From Bacteroidetes bacterium UBA2664 (GTDB lineage Bacteria > Bacteroidota > Rhodothermia > Balneolales > Balneolaceae): DNA of 64,000 bases. Under the pieces are notes generated by a model. That model was not told the DNA's origin and ran no database searches. It saw only the letters and a list, made by a program, of their open reading frames with translations. Where the stretch lies: contig DEMS01000006.1 in assembly GCA_002359315.1 (NCBI GenBank), forward strand, positions 1 through 64,000, read 5' to 3'. The position numbers and the translations under genes are program-made. This document shows, one piece after another, positions 9,925 to 17,861 of the stretch. The first letter of the stretch is position 1, and each line of letters opens with the position of its first letter.

Positions 9925-10488
9925 ATGAAAACGATCTTAACTCTATCTTTGGCACTACTCTTAACTTTTACAGCATGCAGCAATGAGGAAGAGCCTGTAG
10001 TTGAGCCGGAAACGCCGCATCAGGCCTTTATAACGAATCTGGGTTCACTCTGTGGTGAAACATTTATCGGTGCTTCCACATTTCCTGACAATCCGGAAAA
10101 TGCACTTGTAGATACTGAATTACGAGCTCATATCTCTCGTTGCGAAGAAGGTCTCGTTCAAATTGATTTATATCGAGATGGTGACACCTGGCATGCAACC
10201 TGGATCGTTTCTGAGAAAGAAGATGGGCTGCATCTCTATCACGATCACATCGGTGAAAAAGAGTATCCCGAAGGTGAAGAACCTCTCACCGGTTATGGAG
10301 GATTTGCAGATGATCGCGGTAATGAATTTGCTCAATATTTTCCTGCGGATGAAGCCACAGCGGAAATGTTGCCGGAGGCGACTACCAACGAATGGAGAAT
10401 GGAGATGGATCTGGAGAACGGTATATTTGTTTATGGCCTGGAGAGACATAATGAACCCCGGTTCAGAGCAGAACTATATCTGAATTAG
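9925..10488 (+). CDS. Lipoprotein of unknown function
   Basis: The protein (187 residues) starts with a lipoprotein signal ending in FTAC at residue 18. The mature part carries segments such as LCGETFIG, HLYHDHIG, GYGGFADDRGNEFAQYFPAD and a C-terminal strand-rich end. From memory, similar secreted proteins with a Cys-Gly start, HDH segment, YGG segment and FPAD segment are widespread in proteobacteria and Bacteroidota with no assigned role. That resemblance needs a database check. The gene stands alone on the plus strand. Confidence 0.75.
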   Translation: MKTILTLSLALLLTFTACSNEEEPVVEPETPHQAFITNLGSLCGETFIGASTFPDNPENALVDTELRAHISRCEEGLVQIDLYRDGDTWHATWIVSEKEDGLHLYHDHIGEKEYPEGEEPLTGYGGFADDRGNEFAQYFPADEATAEMLPEATTNEWRMEMDLENGIFVYGLERHNEPRFRAELYLN

Positions 10489-10588
10489 ACATCCATTTGC
10501 TACATCTAATTCACCCGGTATACCCCTTATTCTGATTTCTGTTCAGTTTTTCTTTTTGGTTTTTTCAACTGAAAAAATAGAGACTATA

Positions 10589-11614
10589 CTAACGGGTAAG
10601 ATGCCTTTTACGCCTGCCATTTGAATTCATGACAAAGAGATGCGGAGACCCGGTTTCCGTTGATAAATAAGCAATGCGACTTCCCTTCGGCGACCATGAT
10701 CCGTAGTACTCATGGTATTCACCATCCGTCAGCCTTTGCAGATTCGACCCATCAGAATCCATCACAAAAATATCAAAATAACCATGCCGGTTCGAAGAGA
10801 AAAGAATCTGTCTCCCATTGGGTGACCATACCGGGGCAATATCAATCGAAGGCGAATTTGTTAATCTTATTTTATTACTCCCATCCTTGTTCATTGTATA
10901 GATATCAAAAAATCCCTCTCTGTTGGATATAAACGCTAATTTTTCACTATCCGGCGACCAAACGGGGTCCAGATCAAATGAGGGAGAATAGGTAAGACGG
11001 TACTGGTCACTGCCATCCGAATTCATTACATAAATTTCCGGCTGATAATCTCTGTCTGATACAAATGCAATCATTTTACCGTCCGGCGAAAATTTGGGAT
11101 GTACATCGGTTGCATCATTATCTGTTATCGGCCTGCGATCTCTGCCCTCCCTGTTCATCAAATAGATCTCAAAATTTCCCTTCTCACTCCTGAAATGCGC
11201 TGCTATCGTTCGCCCATCCCGCGACCAGGAGGGCCGGTACCCATCACGTGCATACGTTTCATACAGTCCTTTCACTTTATAAATGACCGTGTCCGGAGGA
11301 AAAGGTCCGATTGTATTGGGCCTGTCAGAATAGAAAGCCAGATTTTGTCCGTTTGGCGACCATGCCGGATAGAGGTCATTTGCAGGATGCGATGAAATCT
11401 GTTGGCGATCACCACTCCAAATATCAATCGTATAAATATCAAAATTCTCCTCATATGCAGCAGAAAATGCAATTTGTATTCCATTCGGTGCCCATGCCGG
11501 GCCATTGTGCAAGCTTCTTGGTGTATATGTTTGGGCAAAAATATCCATCGGAAGCAGACCGAACAGAATCCAAATACCCACAGATAAGAACGCAATAATA
11601 CTTTTCGTTTTCAT
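10589..11614 (-). CDS. Secreted PD40/TolB-like beta-propeller protein
   Basis: The protein has a signal peptide (residues 1-28, ending in DIFAQ) followed by repeated WD40-like PD40 units. Each unit carries the SPDGKxIAFxS pattern, for example AWSPNGQNLAFYSDRP, FSPDGKMIAFVSDRD, WSPDSEKLAFISNRE and WSPNGRQILFSSNRHG. Six or so units fill the chain, consistent with one propeller, as in TolB's C-terminal domain, but TolB's N-terminal domain is absent. The open frame reaches 11653, but a strong AGGAGG site at 11624-11629 points to the ATG at 11614. A periplasmic binding or scaffold role is likely; the partner is unknown. Confidence 0.9.
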   Translation of the reverse strand: MKTKSIIAFLSVGIWILFGLLPMDIFAQTYTPRSLHNGPAWAPNGIQIAFSAAYEENFDIYTIDIWSGDRQQISSHPANDLYPAWSPNGQNLAFYSDRPNTIGPFPPDTVIYKVKGLYETYARDGYRPSWSRDGRTIAAHFRSEKGNFEIYLMNREGRDRRPITDNDATDVHPKFSPDGKMIAFVSDRDYQPEIYVMNSDGSDQYRLTYSPSFDLDPVWSPDSEKLAFISNREGFFDIYTMNKDGSNKIRLTNSPSIDIAPVWSPNGRQILFSSNRHGYFDIFVMDSDGSNLQRLTDGEYHEYYGSWSPKGSRIAYLSTETGSPHLFVMNSNGRRKRHLTR

Positions 11615-11623
11615 ATTACAATC

Positions 11624-11629
11624 CCTCCT
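11624..11629 (-). promoter_or_regulatory. Ribosome binding site of the PD40 protein
   Basis: On the minus strand an AGGAGG hexamer precedes the ATG at 11614 with nine bases between. It decides the start: the upstream methionine at 11653 has no comparable site, and starting at 11614 places the signal peptide at the N terminus. Such a perfect Shine-Dalgarno is unusual here, as most genes in the window lack one. Confidence 0.8.
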
Positions 11630-11813
11630 ATTTAAACTTAGAACCCACTTCAAATTGATTTAATGTATTGTACAAACTAGATAAATTTCAAACAATCGAA
11701 TTGAATAAATATTATATCATTAAAACGAGTTCTTTTTATTACTTTAATCTGTATTGCACTACTTTCAGCTCTATAAGATGCTCATTAACCATTTTTTAAC
11801 ACGCCATTATACT

Positions 11814-12263
11814 ATGATAAAACTTCTCAAAATTATACCTATCGTCCTAATTCTGCCTTTCACCGTTATTGCACAAGATCAAGAAGAAGAGATCCTGGAA
11901 TCTATGTTACATGAATTTCTACAGGGAGCGTCTGAGAATGATGTAAATGCACATATCCGTTTTTGGTCTGATGATTTAATCTACACCAGTGCAACAGCGG
12001 AGCGCTTTGGCAAGGAGGATATCCTTAGCTCCTATGAAGACGCTGTTGAGCAGCCCGACAGCCTGCTGCCCGATTATTATGGGGATGAAATTGAGATTCA
12101 GATTTACGGAGATACTGCAATTGTTGCCTTTCGGCTTAATGCTGATATCCCACTGGAATCAGGTGGAAGTGAACACTATAAATATTACAACACCGGTACA
12201 TTTATTAAGGAGATGAATGAGTGGAAAGTTGTTGCATGGCATGTAACCATGATTCCGGATTGA
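11814..12263 (+). CDS. Secreted NTF2-like (SnoaL/DUF4440-type) protein
   Basis: This protein of about 149 residues has a signal peptide (MIKLLKIIPIVLILPFTVIAQ) and then a small alpha/beta cone fold typical of SnoaL or DUF4440 proteins. It shows an opening helix with LHEFLQGASENDVNAHI, a DDLIYTSATAERFGKEDIL segment, and final strands ending in EWKVVAWHVT. Such domains bind small molecules or act as accessory subunits, and no catalytic set can be assigned. The open frame begins at 11754, but the methionine at 11814 puts the signal peptide first. It converges with the serine hydrolase gene. Confidence 0.8.
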   Translation: MIKLLKIIPIVLILPFTVIAQDQEEEILESMLHEFLQGASENDVNAHIRFWSDDLIYTSATAERFGKEDILSSYEDAVEQPDSLLPDYYGDEIEIQIYGDTAIVAFRLNADIPLESGGSEHYKYYNTGTFIKEMNEWKVVAWHVTMIPD

Positions 12264-12275
12264 GTGCTCCATCAA

Positions 12276-13577
12276 TCAGTTCTCTTCAATTTCTATCAGA
12301 TAAGGGTAGAGCACTTCAAAAACGTCTTGCTCGACAGAATAAAATGAGGACTCTTCAGCATATACAAACTCCCTGCTGCTGCCATTTGTGATAAAAATAA
12401 CACCCGCTTTCGTCTCCGGGTCAACATACATATCACTGAGCAGACCGTATGCGATGCCCGCGTGCCCCCACATTGTTCGGTCGGGGAAAATGATATCCAT
12501 TCCCGGTCGATTGGTAATCTGATGTATTCCAAGTCCGTACGACAACCAGAAATTTTCCCAGGTATCTCCATTCGATCCGTCATATTGCCAAATCGGGCGG
12601 GTCATCTCATCAACGGTTGCGCTATCAAGAATCCTGACTCCATCCTTTTCACCGCCATTCATTAGCGTGAGCGCAAGAATCGTCAGCGATTTTGTATCCA
12701 TACGAAGATTTCCCTGAGGTCCGTATAGAAGGCCGTTATGTCCCGGAACATAACCTTCATATGCCCTCTCCTCTGGATCTTCTATAACATAATAATCGAC
12801 TTGTGGCGTCCAAACACCCTCCTGAATCCGGTAAAGGGCAGCAAATTCGTCCGACTCAAAATCGGTCACATTAAATGACGCATTCATGCCAAGTGGTTCA
12901 AAAATATGCTCCATTGCATATTGATCCAGACGCTGATTCGAGATCAATTCGATAACGGATGCCACCAACGACCATGCGGAATTACTGTAAGAAAAATATT
13001 CGCCCGGAGAGTGGCCGGCAAACATATCATCCGTAAAATGAGATCCATCCGATTCAAAAAGATCCCGGATCGATAACTGATCTTCAACCATGTCACTCAC
13101 AAAATTACCATACCCTTCACCGTCTCGAATTCCAGAAGTATGTCCCAATAGATGTCTGAGTGTAATCACCTCATCCGGTTGATTCGGATTTCGAAGTTCC
13201 CACCCGAGAACATGGCTCACATCCTGATCCAGATCTACCAACCCCTGTTCAACCAGTTGCATCAATGCTACGGTTACTATGGTTTTTGTTATTGAAGCAA
13301 TGCGAAAAACCGAATCTCTGTTCAGCTCTTTAGACGGCTCATGGACTGCTTGACCAAAGTACCCTTCATATGCAATTTCATTATCTGCAATCAGTACAAC
13401 TGACAAACCCATCAATCCATGTTGATCAAATACATTTTGAAGCGGGCCTGACAACGCCTGATCCATTTCCGTTTCACTCTCATTGTTTTCATATGATTCT
13501 GATGGATCAGAGTTACAAGAAAAGGTAAAGCTAAATCCTATTAATAGAGCTATGACAAAGAATCGATTCATATTCAT
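12276..13577 (-). CDS. Serine hydrolase, beta-lactamase-like (S12 family) lipoprotein
   Basis: The protein is a predicted lipoprotein (lipobox FTFSC, Cys21) with a class C beta-lactamase/DD-peptidase fold. The nucleophile motif SITK spans residues 95-98, the YSN motif 197-199, and the third motif is His-Ala-Gly at 372-374. An HTSG segment lies at about 146-149. In this family such proteins act as esterases, D-aminopeptidases or carboxypeptidases; beta-lactam resistance is not implied. It is a single gene, 123 bases from the divergent Lrp regulator. Confidence 0.93.
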   Translation of the reverse strand: MNMNRFFVIALLIGFSFTFSCNSDPSESYENNESETEMDQALSGPLQNVFDQHGLMGLSVVLIADNEIAYEGYFGQAVHEPSKELNRDSVFRIASITKTIVTVALMQLVEQGLVDLDQDVSHVLGWELRNPNQPDEVITLRHLLGHTSGIRDGEGYGNFVSDMVEDQLSIRDLFESDGSHFTDDMFAGHSPGEYFSYSNSAWSLVASVIELISNQRLDQYAMEHIFEPLGMNASFNVTDFESDEFAALYRIQEGVWTPQVDYYVIEDPEERAYEGYVPGHNGLLYGPQGNLRMDTKSLTILALTLMNGGEKDGVRILDSATVDEMTRPIWQYDGSNGDTWENFWLSYGLGIHQITNRPGMDIIFPDRTMWGHAGIAYGLLSDMYVDPETKAGVIFITNGSSREFVYAEESSFYSVEQDVFEVLYPYLIEIEEN

Positions 13578-13700
13578 GATTATGTTCGATATATTTTTTT
13601 ATATTATTCCTTCACTAAATTGCAAAATTTGTAATTATTTGGATTGTAGATTATAAAATTTTTAATTTACTCTTACAATTTTAAAATCTGTTAAAGAATT

Positions 13701-14228
13701 ATGTCATCAGGAAACGGACTGGATAAAGCAGATATTTACATTTTAAATTCATTGGGAAGGGATGGGAGAAAATCATTTACTGATTTAGCTCAGGAATTGG
13801 GTGTTTCTGTCGGTATGGTACGTAACCGATACAAGCGATTGGTTGATGAAGGTGTTTTGCACATCATAGGGTGGTCAGACCCTGTCAAAAATGGGATGAA
13901 TGCCTATTCAAGAGTCGTGCTGAAAGTGCGCCCCACGGAGTTGATCAGTAAAGTGGCGGAAAAACTGGTGGAGATCCCTGAAGTCAGTTTTGTCGCATTA
14001 ACTACAGGTAATTATGATTTAGAGATCAATGTGACATGCCGGGATAACACGGCTCTTTTAAAATTAATGCATAATAAGATCCATACTATAGAGGGTGTTT
14101 ATGAAACGAACACAACGATGTATATGCAAATATTAAAATGGGCTGCGCATAATGTAACCAACGATGCTAATCCTGCCTCTGATGAGCTGAACTTATCCAT
14201 GACAGATAAAGTGATTGATGAGCACTAA
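13701..14228 (+). CDS. Lrp/AsnC family transcriptional regulator
   Basis: The 175-residue protein has an N-terminal helix-turn-helix (FTDLAQELGVSVGMVRNRYK, residues about 27-46) and a C-terminal ligand-binding RAM domain (about 68-150, with VSFVALTTGNYDLEINV). Lrp/AsnC proteins form multimers that sense amino acids or related metabolites. Its last 14 bases overlap the start of the next gene, a cobalamin-type binding protein. The two are therefore probably cotranscribed, and the regulator may control that operon. Its C-terminal tail after residue 150 is longer than usual. Confidence 0.93.
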   Translation: MSSGNGLDKADIYILNSLGRDGRKSFTDLAQELGVSVGMVRNRYKRLVDEGVLHIIGWSDPVKNGMNAYSRVVLKVRPTELISKVAEKLVEIPEVSFVALTTGNYDLEINVTCRDNTALLKLMHNKIHTIEGVYETNTTMYMQILKWAAHNVTNDANPASDELNLSMTDKVIDEH

Positions 14229-15036
14229 TTCAATCTTCAATATTGATCGTCCGATGAGTCGTATGAAAGATGAGAAAGCCGATGAAAGAACACCTATACC
14301 GGCATCTAAAATCTTAAGTTTGGTGCCTTCACTCACCGAGTTACTCTTTGATCTTGGATTAAGCGAACTCATTGTTGGCCGTACCCGATTCTGTATACAT
14401 CCAAAAGAGTCCATCGACAGTGTACCCATTGTTGGCGGGACCAAAAATCCCAATCTTGACAAAATTCGGGCCATCGATCCCGATTTGATTATCGCCAACA
14501 AGGAAGAGAATCGGGAAGTAGATATCCTGCAGCTTCAGGATGAGGGATACAATGTGATGGTTACGGAGATCGGTACCATTGAAGAAGCTCTTTTTGTGAT
14601 TCATGATATCGGCTGGACTTGTGGTGTTCAGAAAAAAGCAAAAACCCTTATTCAGAATATTCAAGATGAGATTGCAAAAACTCACTCCTTTCCCGAAAGA
14701 ACGGTTGCATACTTGATCTGGAAAGATCCCTGGATGAGTATCGGAAGGGATACTTATATTCATTCGGTACTGGAGCATTACCAATTACACAATATCTTTT
14801 CCGATAAAACCCGATATCCAAAAACATCACTGTCTGAGATCTCTATGAATAAACCGGATCTTATTCTTCTTAGCAGTGAGCCATATCCCTTTAAAAAGAA
14901 GCATATCAAAGAGGTCGGGGAAGCCTGTTCCGGATCAGATATTTTGCTTGTAAACGGCGAATGGTTCAGCTGGTACGGATCAAGAATGCTACGTTCATTC
15001 CGGCATTTGAATCGTTTCAGAAGGGGCTTAAACTAA
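14215..15036 (+). CDS. BtuF-like helical-backbone metal/cobalamin-binding protein
   Basis: The protein has the periplasmic-binding-protein type III fold of BtuF-like proteins (SLVPSLTELLFDLGL at about residues 36-50, VGRTRFC at about 54-60, then DPDLIIANKEENR). It has no signal peptide and a polar 30-residue N terminus, so it may act in the cytoplasm or depend on another export route. A later methionine (MSRMKDEK) is a possible start. It overlaps the Lrp gene. No permease or ATPase of an ABC importer is adjacent. Ligand identity is not proven. Confidence 0.85.
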   Translation: MMSTNSIFNIDRPMSRMKDEKADERTPIPASKILSLVPSLTELLFDLGLSELIVGRTRFCIHPKESIDSVPIVGGTKNPNLDKIRAIDPDLIIANKEENREVDILQLQDEGYNVMVTEIGTIEEALFVIHDIGWTCGVQKKAKTLIQNIQDEIAKTHSFPERTVAYLIWKDPWMSIGRDTYIHSVLEHYQLHNIFSDKTRYPKTSLSEISMNKPDLILLSSEPYPFKKKHIKEVGEACSGSDILLVNGEWFSWYGSRMLRSFRHLNRFRRGLN

Positions 15037-15120
15037 CGATTACACAATTTGGTAAATTATATACGTTCAATCTCTGTTCACAAATAATCACATTATTAAG
15101 CGTATTACTCAGTGTCTTTA

Positions 15121-16206
15121 CTATCGTTTGACAACAATATCAACAATTTCACCCGGATTTAAGTTAATATCACCTCTGTTAGCAACAGATATTCTGACCG
15201 GCAACCCGGTTTCAAATATTGCACCGGGTCTTTGCAGATGCGGTTCAACCAAACGAATGTGTCCTCCTACCTCTTGAATCGTTGAGTTAAAAAATGCTCG
15301 TCCGGCCCGACGGGTTCTCACTTCCACTTCCAACCCCGGAACCGGGTCAACAGTGAACGGTTGTCTCAAATAACCAACGATATAGTTTGGCTCCTGTGAT
15401 TCAATTTTCAAAATTTCATCCCCCATCTGCACAAAATCACCGGAAATGAAATTTACTCTGCTGATCACCCCGCTCAGTGATGCATAGAGAGGAATCGGGG
15501 CATATTCTGCCAGAATCGACTGTATTCGCTGCTCCTGTATTTTAATTGCAGCCATCACAGGGTCACGGTCGCCTCTGGTATGATATCCTGTAAATTCTTC
15601 CAGTTCCTCAATTCTTTCATTCAGATATGAGATCAGATCTTCATATTCTCTCACCTGAACATTGAGCAGCTCAAGCTCTGTTTCTATCATCTCATATTCC
15701 TGTTCTGAAATCAGGTCCCGTTCCCTCAATTCAGATACCCGGTTAAACTCCGACCGGACTCGCGACCGGGTCAGTTCAGTTTCAGCCAGAGAAATACGAG
15801 TGTTAATTTCATCAATTTTTAACCCTTCCAAATCCATTCTAGTACGCTGTTCACCGGAAGTCAAATCAAGGCTCTCGCTGATCAATTCGATTTCAGCTCG
15901 TACTTCATTGATCATTGCGTTTACCAAAAGTGAGTCCGATCGATAAATCTGACCCAAAAGCTGGCCGCTTTCGACGTAATCATAAGGCTCGTAAAAGAAA
16001 TTAATTAATGTCCCATCATCCGGGCTTACAACATTTGAGGAATCGGACACCACTTCCCCAATCATTCCGGGTGTGCTTACCTGACTGTTCCACAATGATG
16101 CTATGATAAGCCCGGAAACTACAAATACAATTATAGGCAGGACTTTAACGCGTAATTCACGTAGTTTCTGCTTCCTTGGTATGGGGATTGGTTCATATTT
16201 GTTCAT
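15121..16206 (-). CDS. HlyD-type periplasmic adaptor (membrane fusion) protein
   Basis: The 361-residue protein has a short cytoplasmic lead, one membrane helix (about residues 22-42), then a split lipoyl/barrel domain around a long coiled coil (about 95-210, with many Glu/Arg/Leu heptads). The C-terminal beta-barrel part (about 235-361) is typical of HlyD/EmrA adaptors. It starts two bases after the DUF4956 gene ends and is the last gene of the cassette. No ABC transporter, RND pump or outer-membrane TolC partner is adjacent, so it may serve an unusual export or anchoring role in this set. Confidence 0.88.
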   Translation of the reverse strand: MNKYEPIPIPRKQKLRELRVKVLPIIVFVVSGLIIASLWNSQVSTPGMIGEVVSDSSNVVSPDDGTLINFFYEPYDYVESGQLLGQIYRSDSLLVNAMINEVRAEIELISESLDLTSGEQRTRMDLEGLKIDEINTRISLAETELTRSRVRSEFNRVSELRERDLISEQEYEMIETELELLNVQVREYEDLISYLNERIEELEEFTGYHTRGDRDPVMAAIKIQEQRIQSILAEYAPIPLYASLSGVISRVNFISGDFVQMGDEILKIESQEPNYIVGYLRQPFTVDPVPGLEVEVRTRRAGRAFFNSTIQEVGGHIRLVEPHLQRPGAIFETGLPVRISVANRGDINLNPGEIVDIVVKR

Positions 16207-16208
16207 TG

Positions 16209-16901
16209 CTATATCTCCAACTCATCTTCTGCTCTCAGGCTGCTAACACCTGATACGCCTTTAATCTCATTAATCTCATTCAGCAGCAGATCAACACGAT
16301 CCGGATCACGCAATAGCAATCGGTACGACAAGTGAGTTTCATCAACGCCTTGTTCAGATCGTTGTGATGCGAGAGTTATTTTTAATGCATGTCTTTTGAA
16401 AAAAGCTTGCAGTTCTTCCAGATTTGATAAAGGTTCTGCCCACTTTAGGTTTAAAATTAAATCATAACGCTGGCGTGCTCCAAAATTTGTAAACCAGATA
16501 AACACCAGGACTGAAGAGGCCATCAGTACCCCAACCATAGCTGTAGTAAATTTTTGAGTACCACAAGCCATACCAACTACAATGACGGCTAAGATATAAA
16601 CTGTGTCCAATGTATCTCGCAGGATATTACGAAATCTCACTATTGCAAAAACAGCTAACAGGCCAAAAGCAGTTACGAGATTATTATCAAGCACCATCAT
16701 TACCATTGCAACCATCATTGGAATCACGATGATCGAGCTTACAAAATTACGGGAATAGGAGAGTCCGCTGTGTGTGTGCATATAGACCCATGCCAATAGC
16801 TGTCCGCACATAAATGCCAGCAGCAGTGCCATAATCAAAGTAGGCAGATCAGTCGGCAGCGGCGCTGTGTCTCCAAATTGTAACCAATTATCCATATTCA
16901 A
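16209..16901 (-). CDS. DUF4956 family integral membrane protein
   Basis: This 230-residue protein has about five membrane helices in its first 150 residues. These include LIMALLLAFMCGQLLAWVY, then FVSSIIVIPMMVAMVMMVL, LVTAFGLLAVFAIVRFRN and ILAVIVVGMACGTQKFTTA. The loop FAIVRFRNILRDTLDT is the family hallmark. The cytoplasmic C-terminal domain is about 75 residues. From family knowledge, DUF4956 genes commonly sit beside VTC-type polyphosphate polymerases, as here, so a role in moving or using polyphosphate across the membrane is likely. The exact function of the family is undescribed. Confidence 0.9.
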   Translation of the reverse strand: MNMDNWLQFGDTAPLPTDLPTLIMALLLAFMCGQLLAWVYMHTHSGLSYSRNFVSSIIVIPMMVAMVMMVLDNNLVTAFGLLAVFAIVRFRNILRDTLDTVYILAVIVVGMACGTQKFTTAMVGVLMASSVLVFIWFTNFGARQRYDLILNLKWAEPLSNLEELQAFFKRHALKITLASQRSEQGVDETHLSYRLLLRDPDRVDLLLNEINEIKGVSGVSSLRAEDELEI

Positions 16902-16935
16902 TAAGTTCTCAGTTAAATATTAGTTAAAACCCCGG

Positions 16936-17676
16936 TTAAACCATCTCAATTCGTTTAAATCTCAATCCTTCGATACTATCTACATACTTCGCTGCTGATT
17001 CCTTGCGGAGATGGAAATACTGTGTCATCTCTTGCATCCAAATTGGGAACCGATCGGTAAACTTAAGTTCCAATATTACATTGTCGCCAAATACGTCAAA
17101 ACTTCCTGATTCTTCAGAGAGAATACATTTTCCGTAAACTTCTTTACTTCTAACTTGTCTGTCAAATGTAACTCTTACTGTGTTGTTGTCTAACGGCTCA
17201 TATGCTTCTCTTTTATATGAAACATGGATAGTAGGCTTGGTTATCAACAGATTTTGCAGGTAGGAAAACTCATCTAATACATTTTTCTGCTCTACACTAT
17301 GATGAACCAAGTGATCCATGGTTGGATAATGGCCATCCAGTAATTCATCTACAGCCCAACGGTGTACCCGAGCTCTTTTTTTTCGAATTACTTTGTCATA
17401 GCGACGTTTAATCTCAAAATATACAGGGGAATCTTTATAATCATAATATCGAATTCGAAGTTTGTATCGATTACGATCACCATTGATTGTATCCTGATAG
17501 GTTTTTAAATCATTAGAATCTAAATAGAGACTGTTTACTTTATAAGACAGGTCCGGCTGTGTGATTCCATAGGGATCACATGGTAGATAGTTTTGAACAA
17601 AAAACCTGATCTGCTGAGCTTTGGCTTCAGAAATCATGTATTTCAGCTCAAACCTCTGTCTTTGTAATTTTTCCAT
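16936..17676 (-). CDS. VTC-domain polyphosphate polymerase
   Basis: The 246-residue protein matches the VTC/CYTH-like tunnel fold: RFELKYMIS at about residues 8-16, RNRYKLRIRYY at about 68-78, FEIKRRYDK at about 87-95 and LELKFTDRFP near the C terminus. These basic strands line a tunnel that binds ATP and growing polyphosphate in the yeast VTC4 enzyme. Acidic metal-binding residues lie near the end (VILELKF). It precedes the DUF4956 gene by 34 bases and follows the CotH gene by 185 bases. It has no membrane helix and is presumably recruited by DUF4956. Polymerase activity is inferred from the family. Confidence 0.9.
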   Translation of the reverse strand: MEKLQRQRFELKYMISEAKAQQIRFFVQNYLPCDPYGITQPDLSYKVNSLYLDSNDLKTYQDTINGDRNRYKLRIRYYDYKDSPVYFEIKRRYDKVIRKKRARVHRWAVDELLDGHYPTMDHLVHHSVEQKNVLDEFSYLQNLLITKPTIHVSYKREAYEPLDNNTVRVTFDRQVRSKEVYGKCILSEESGSFDVFGDNVILELKFTDRFPIWMQEMTQYFHLRKESAAKYVDSIEGLRFKRIEMV

Positions 17677-17861
17677 TTAATTTAAACTCCTGACAATGTG
17701 GATCCATTACTGACATGAAATATCAGTCCACATAATAACGGCTAATTTATTACTGCTGCTTTACTTACTAACAATAATTGTGTCTTGTAAAATATAAAAA
17801 AGTTTACTCAATTAATTGAAATGGCCAATACATTAAGTAAATATAATAAATTACAATTCTG

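Noticed and set aside
10163..10483. 106-codon open frame inside the 9925 lipoprotein
   Set aside because: A shadow in another frame, with low-complexity Met-rich composition and no signal.
12276..13577. Beta-lactamase resistance gene
   Set aside because: S12 lipoproteins of this kind are commonly esterases or peptidases; the third motif is HAG and not a diagnostic AmpC KTG.
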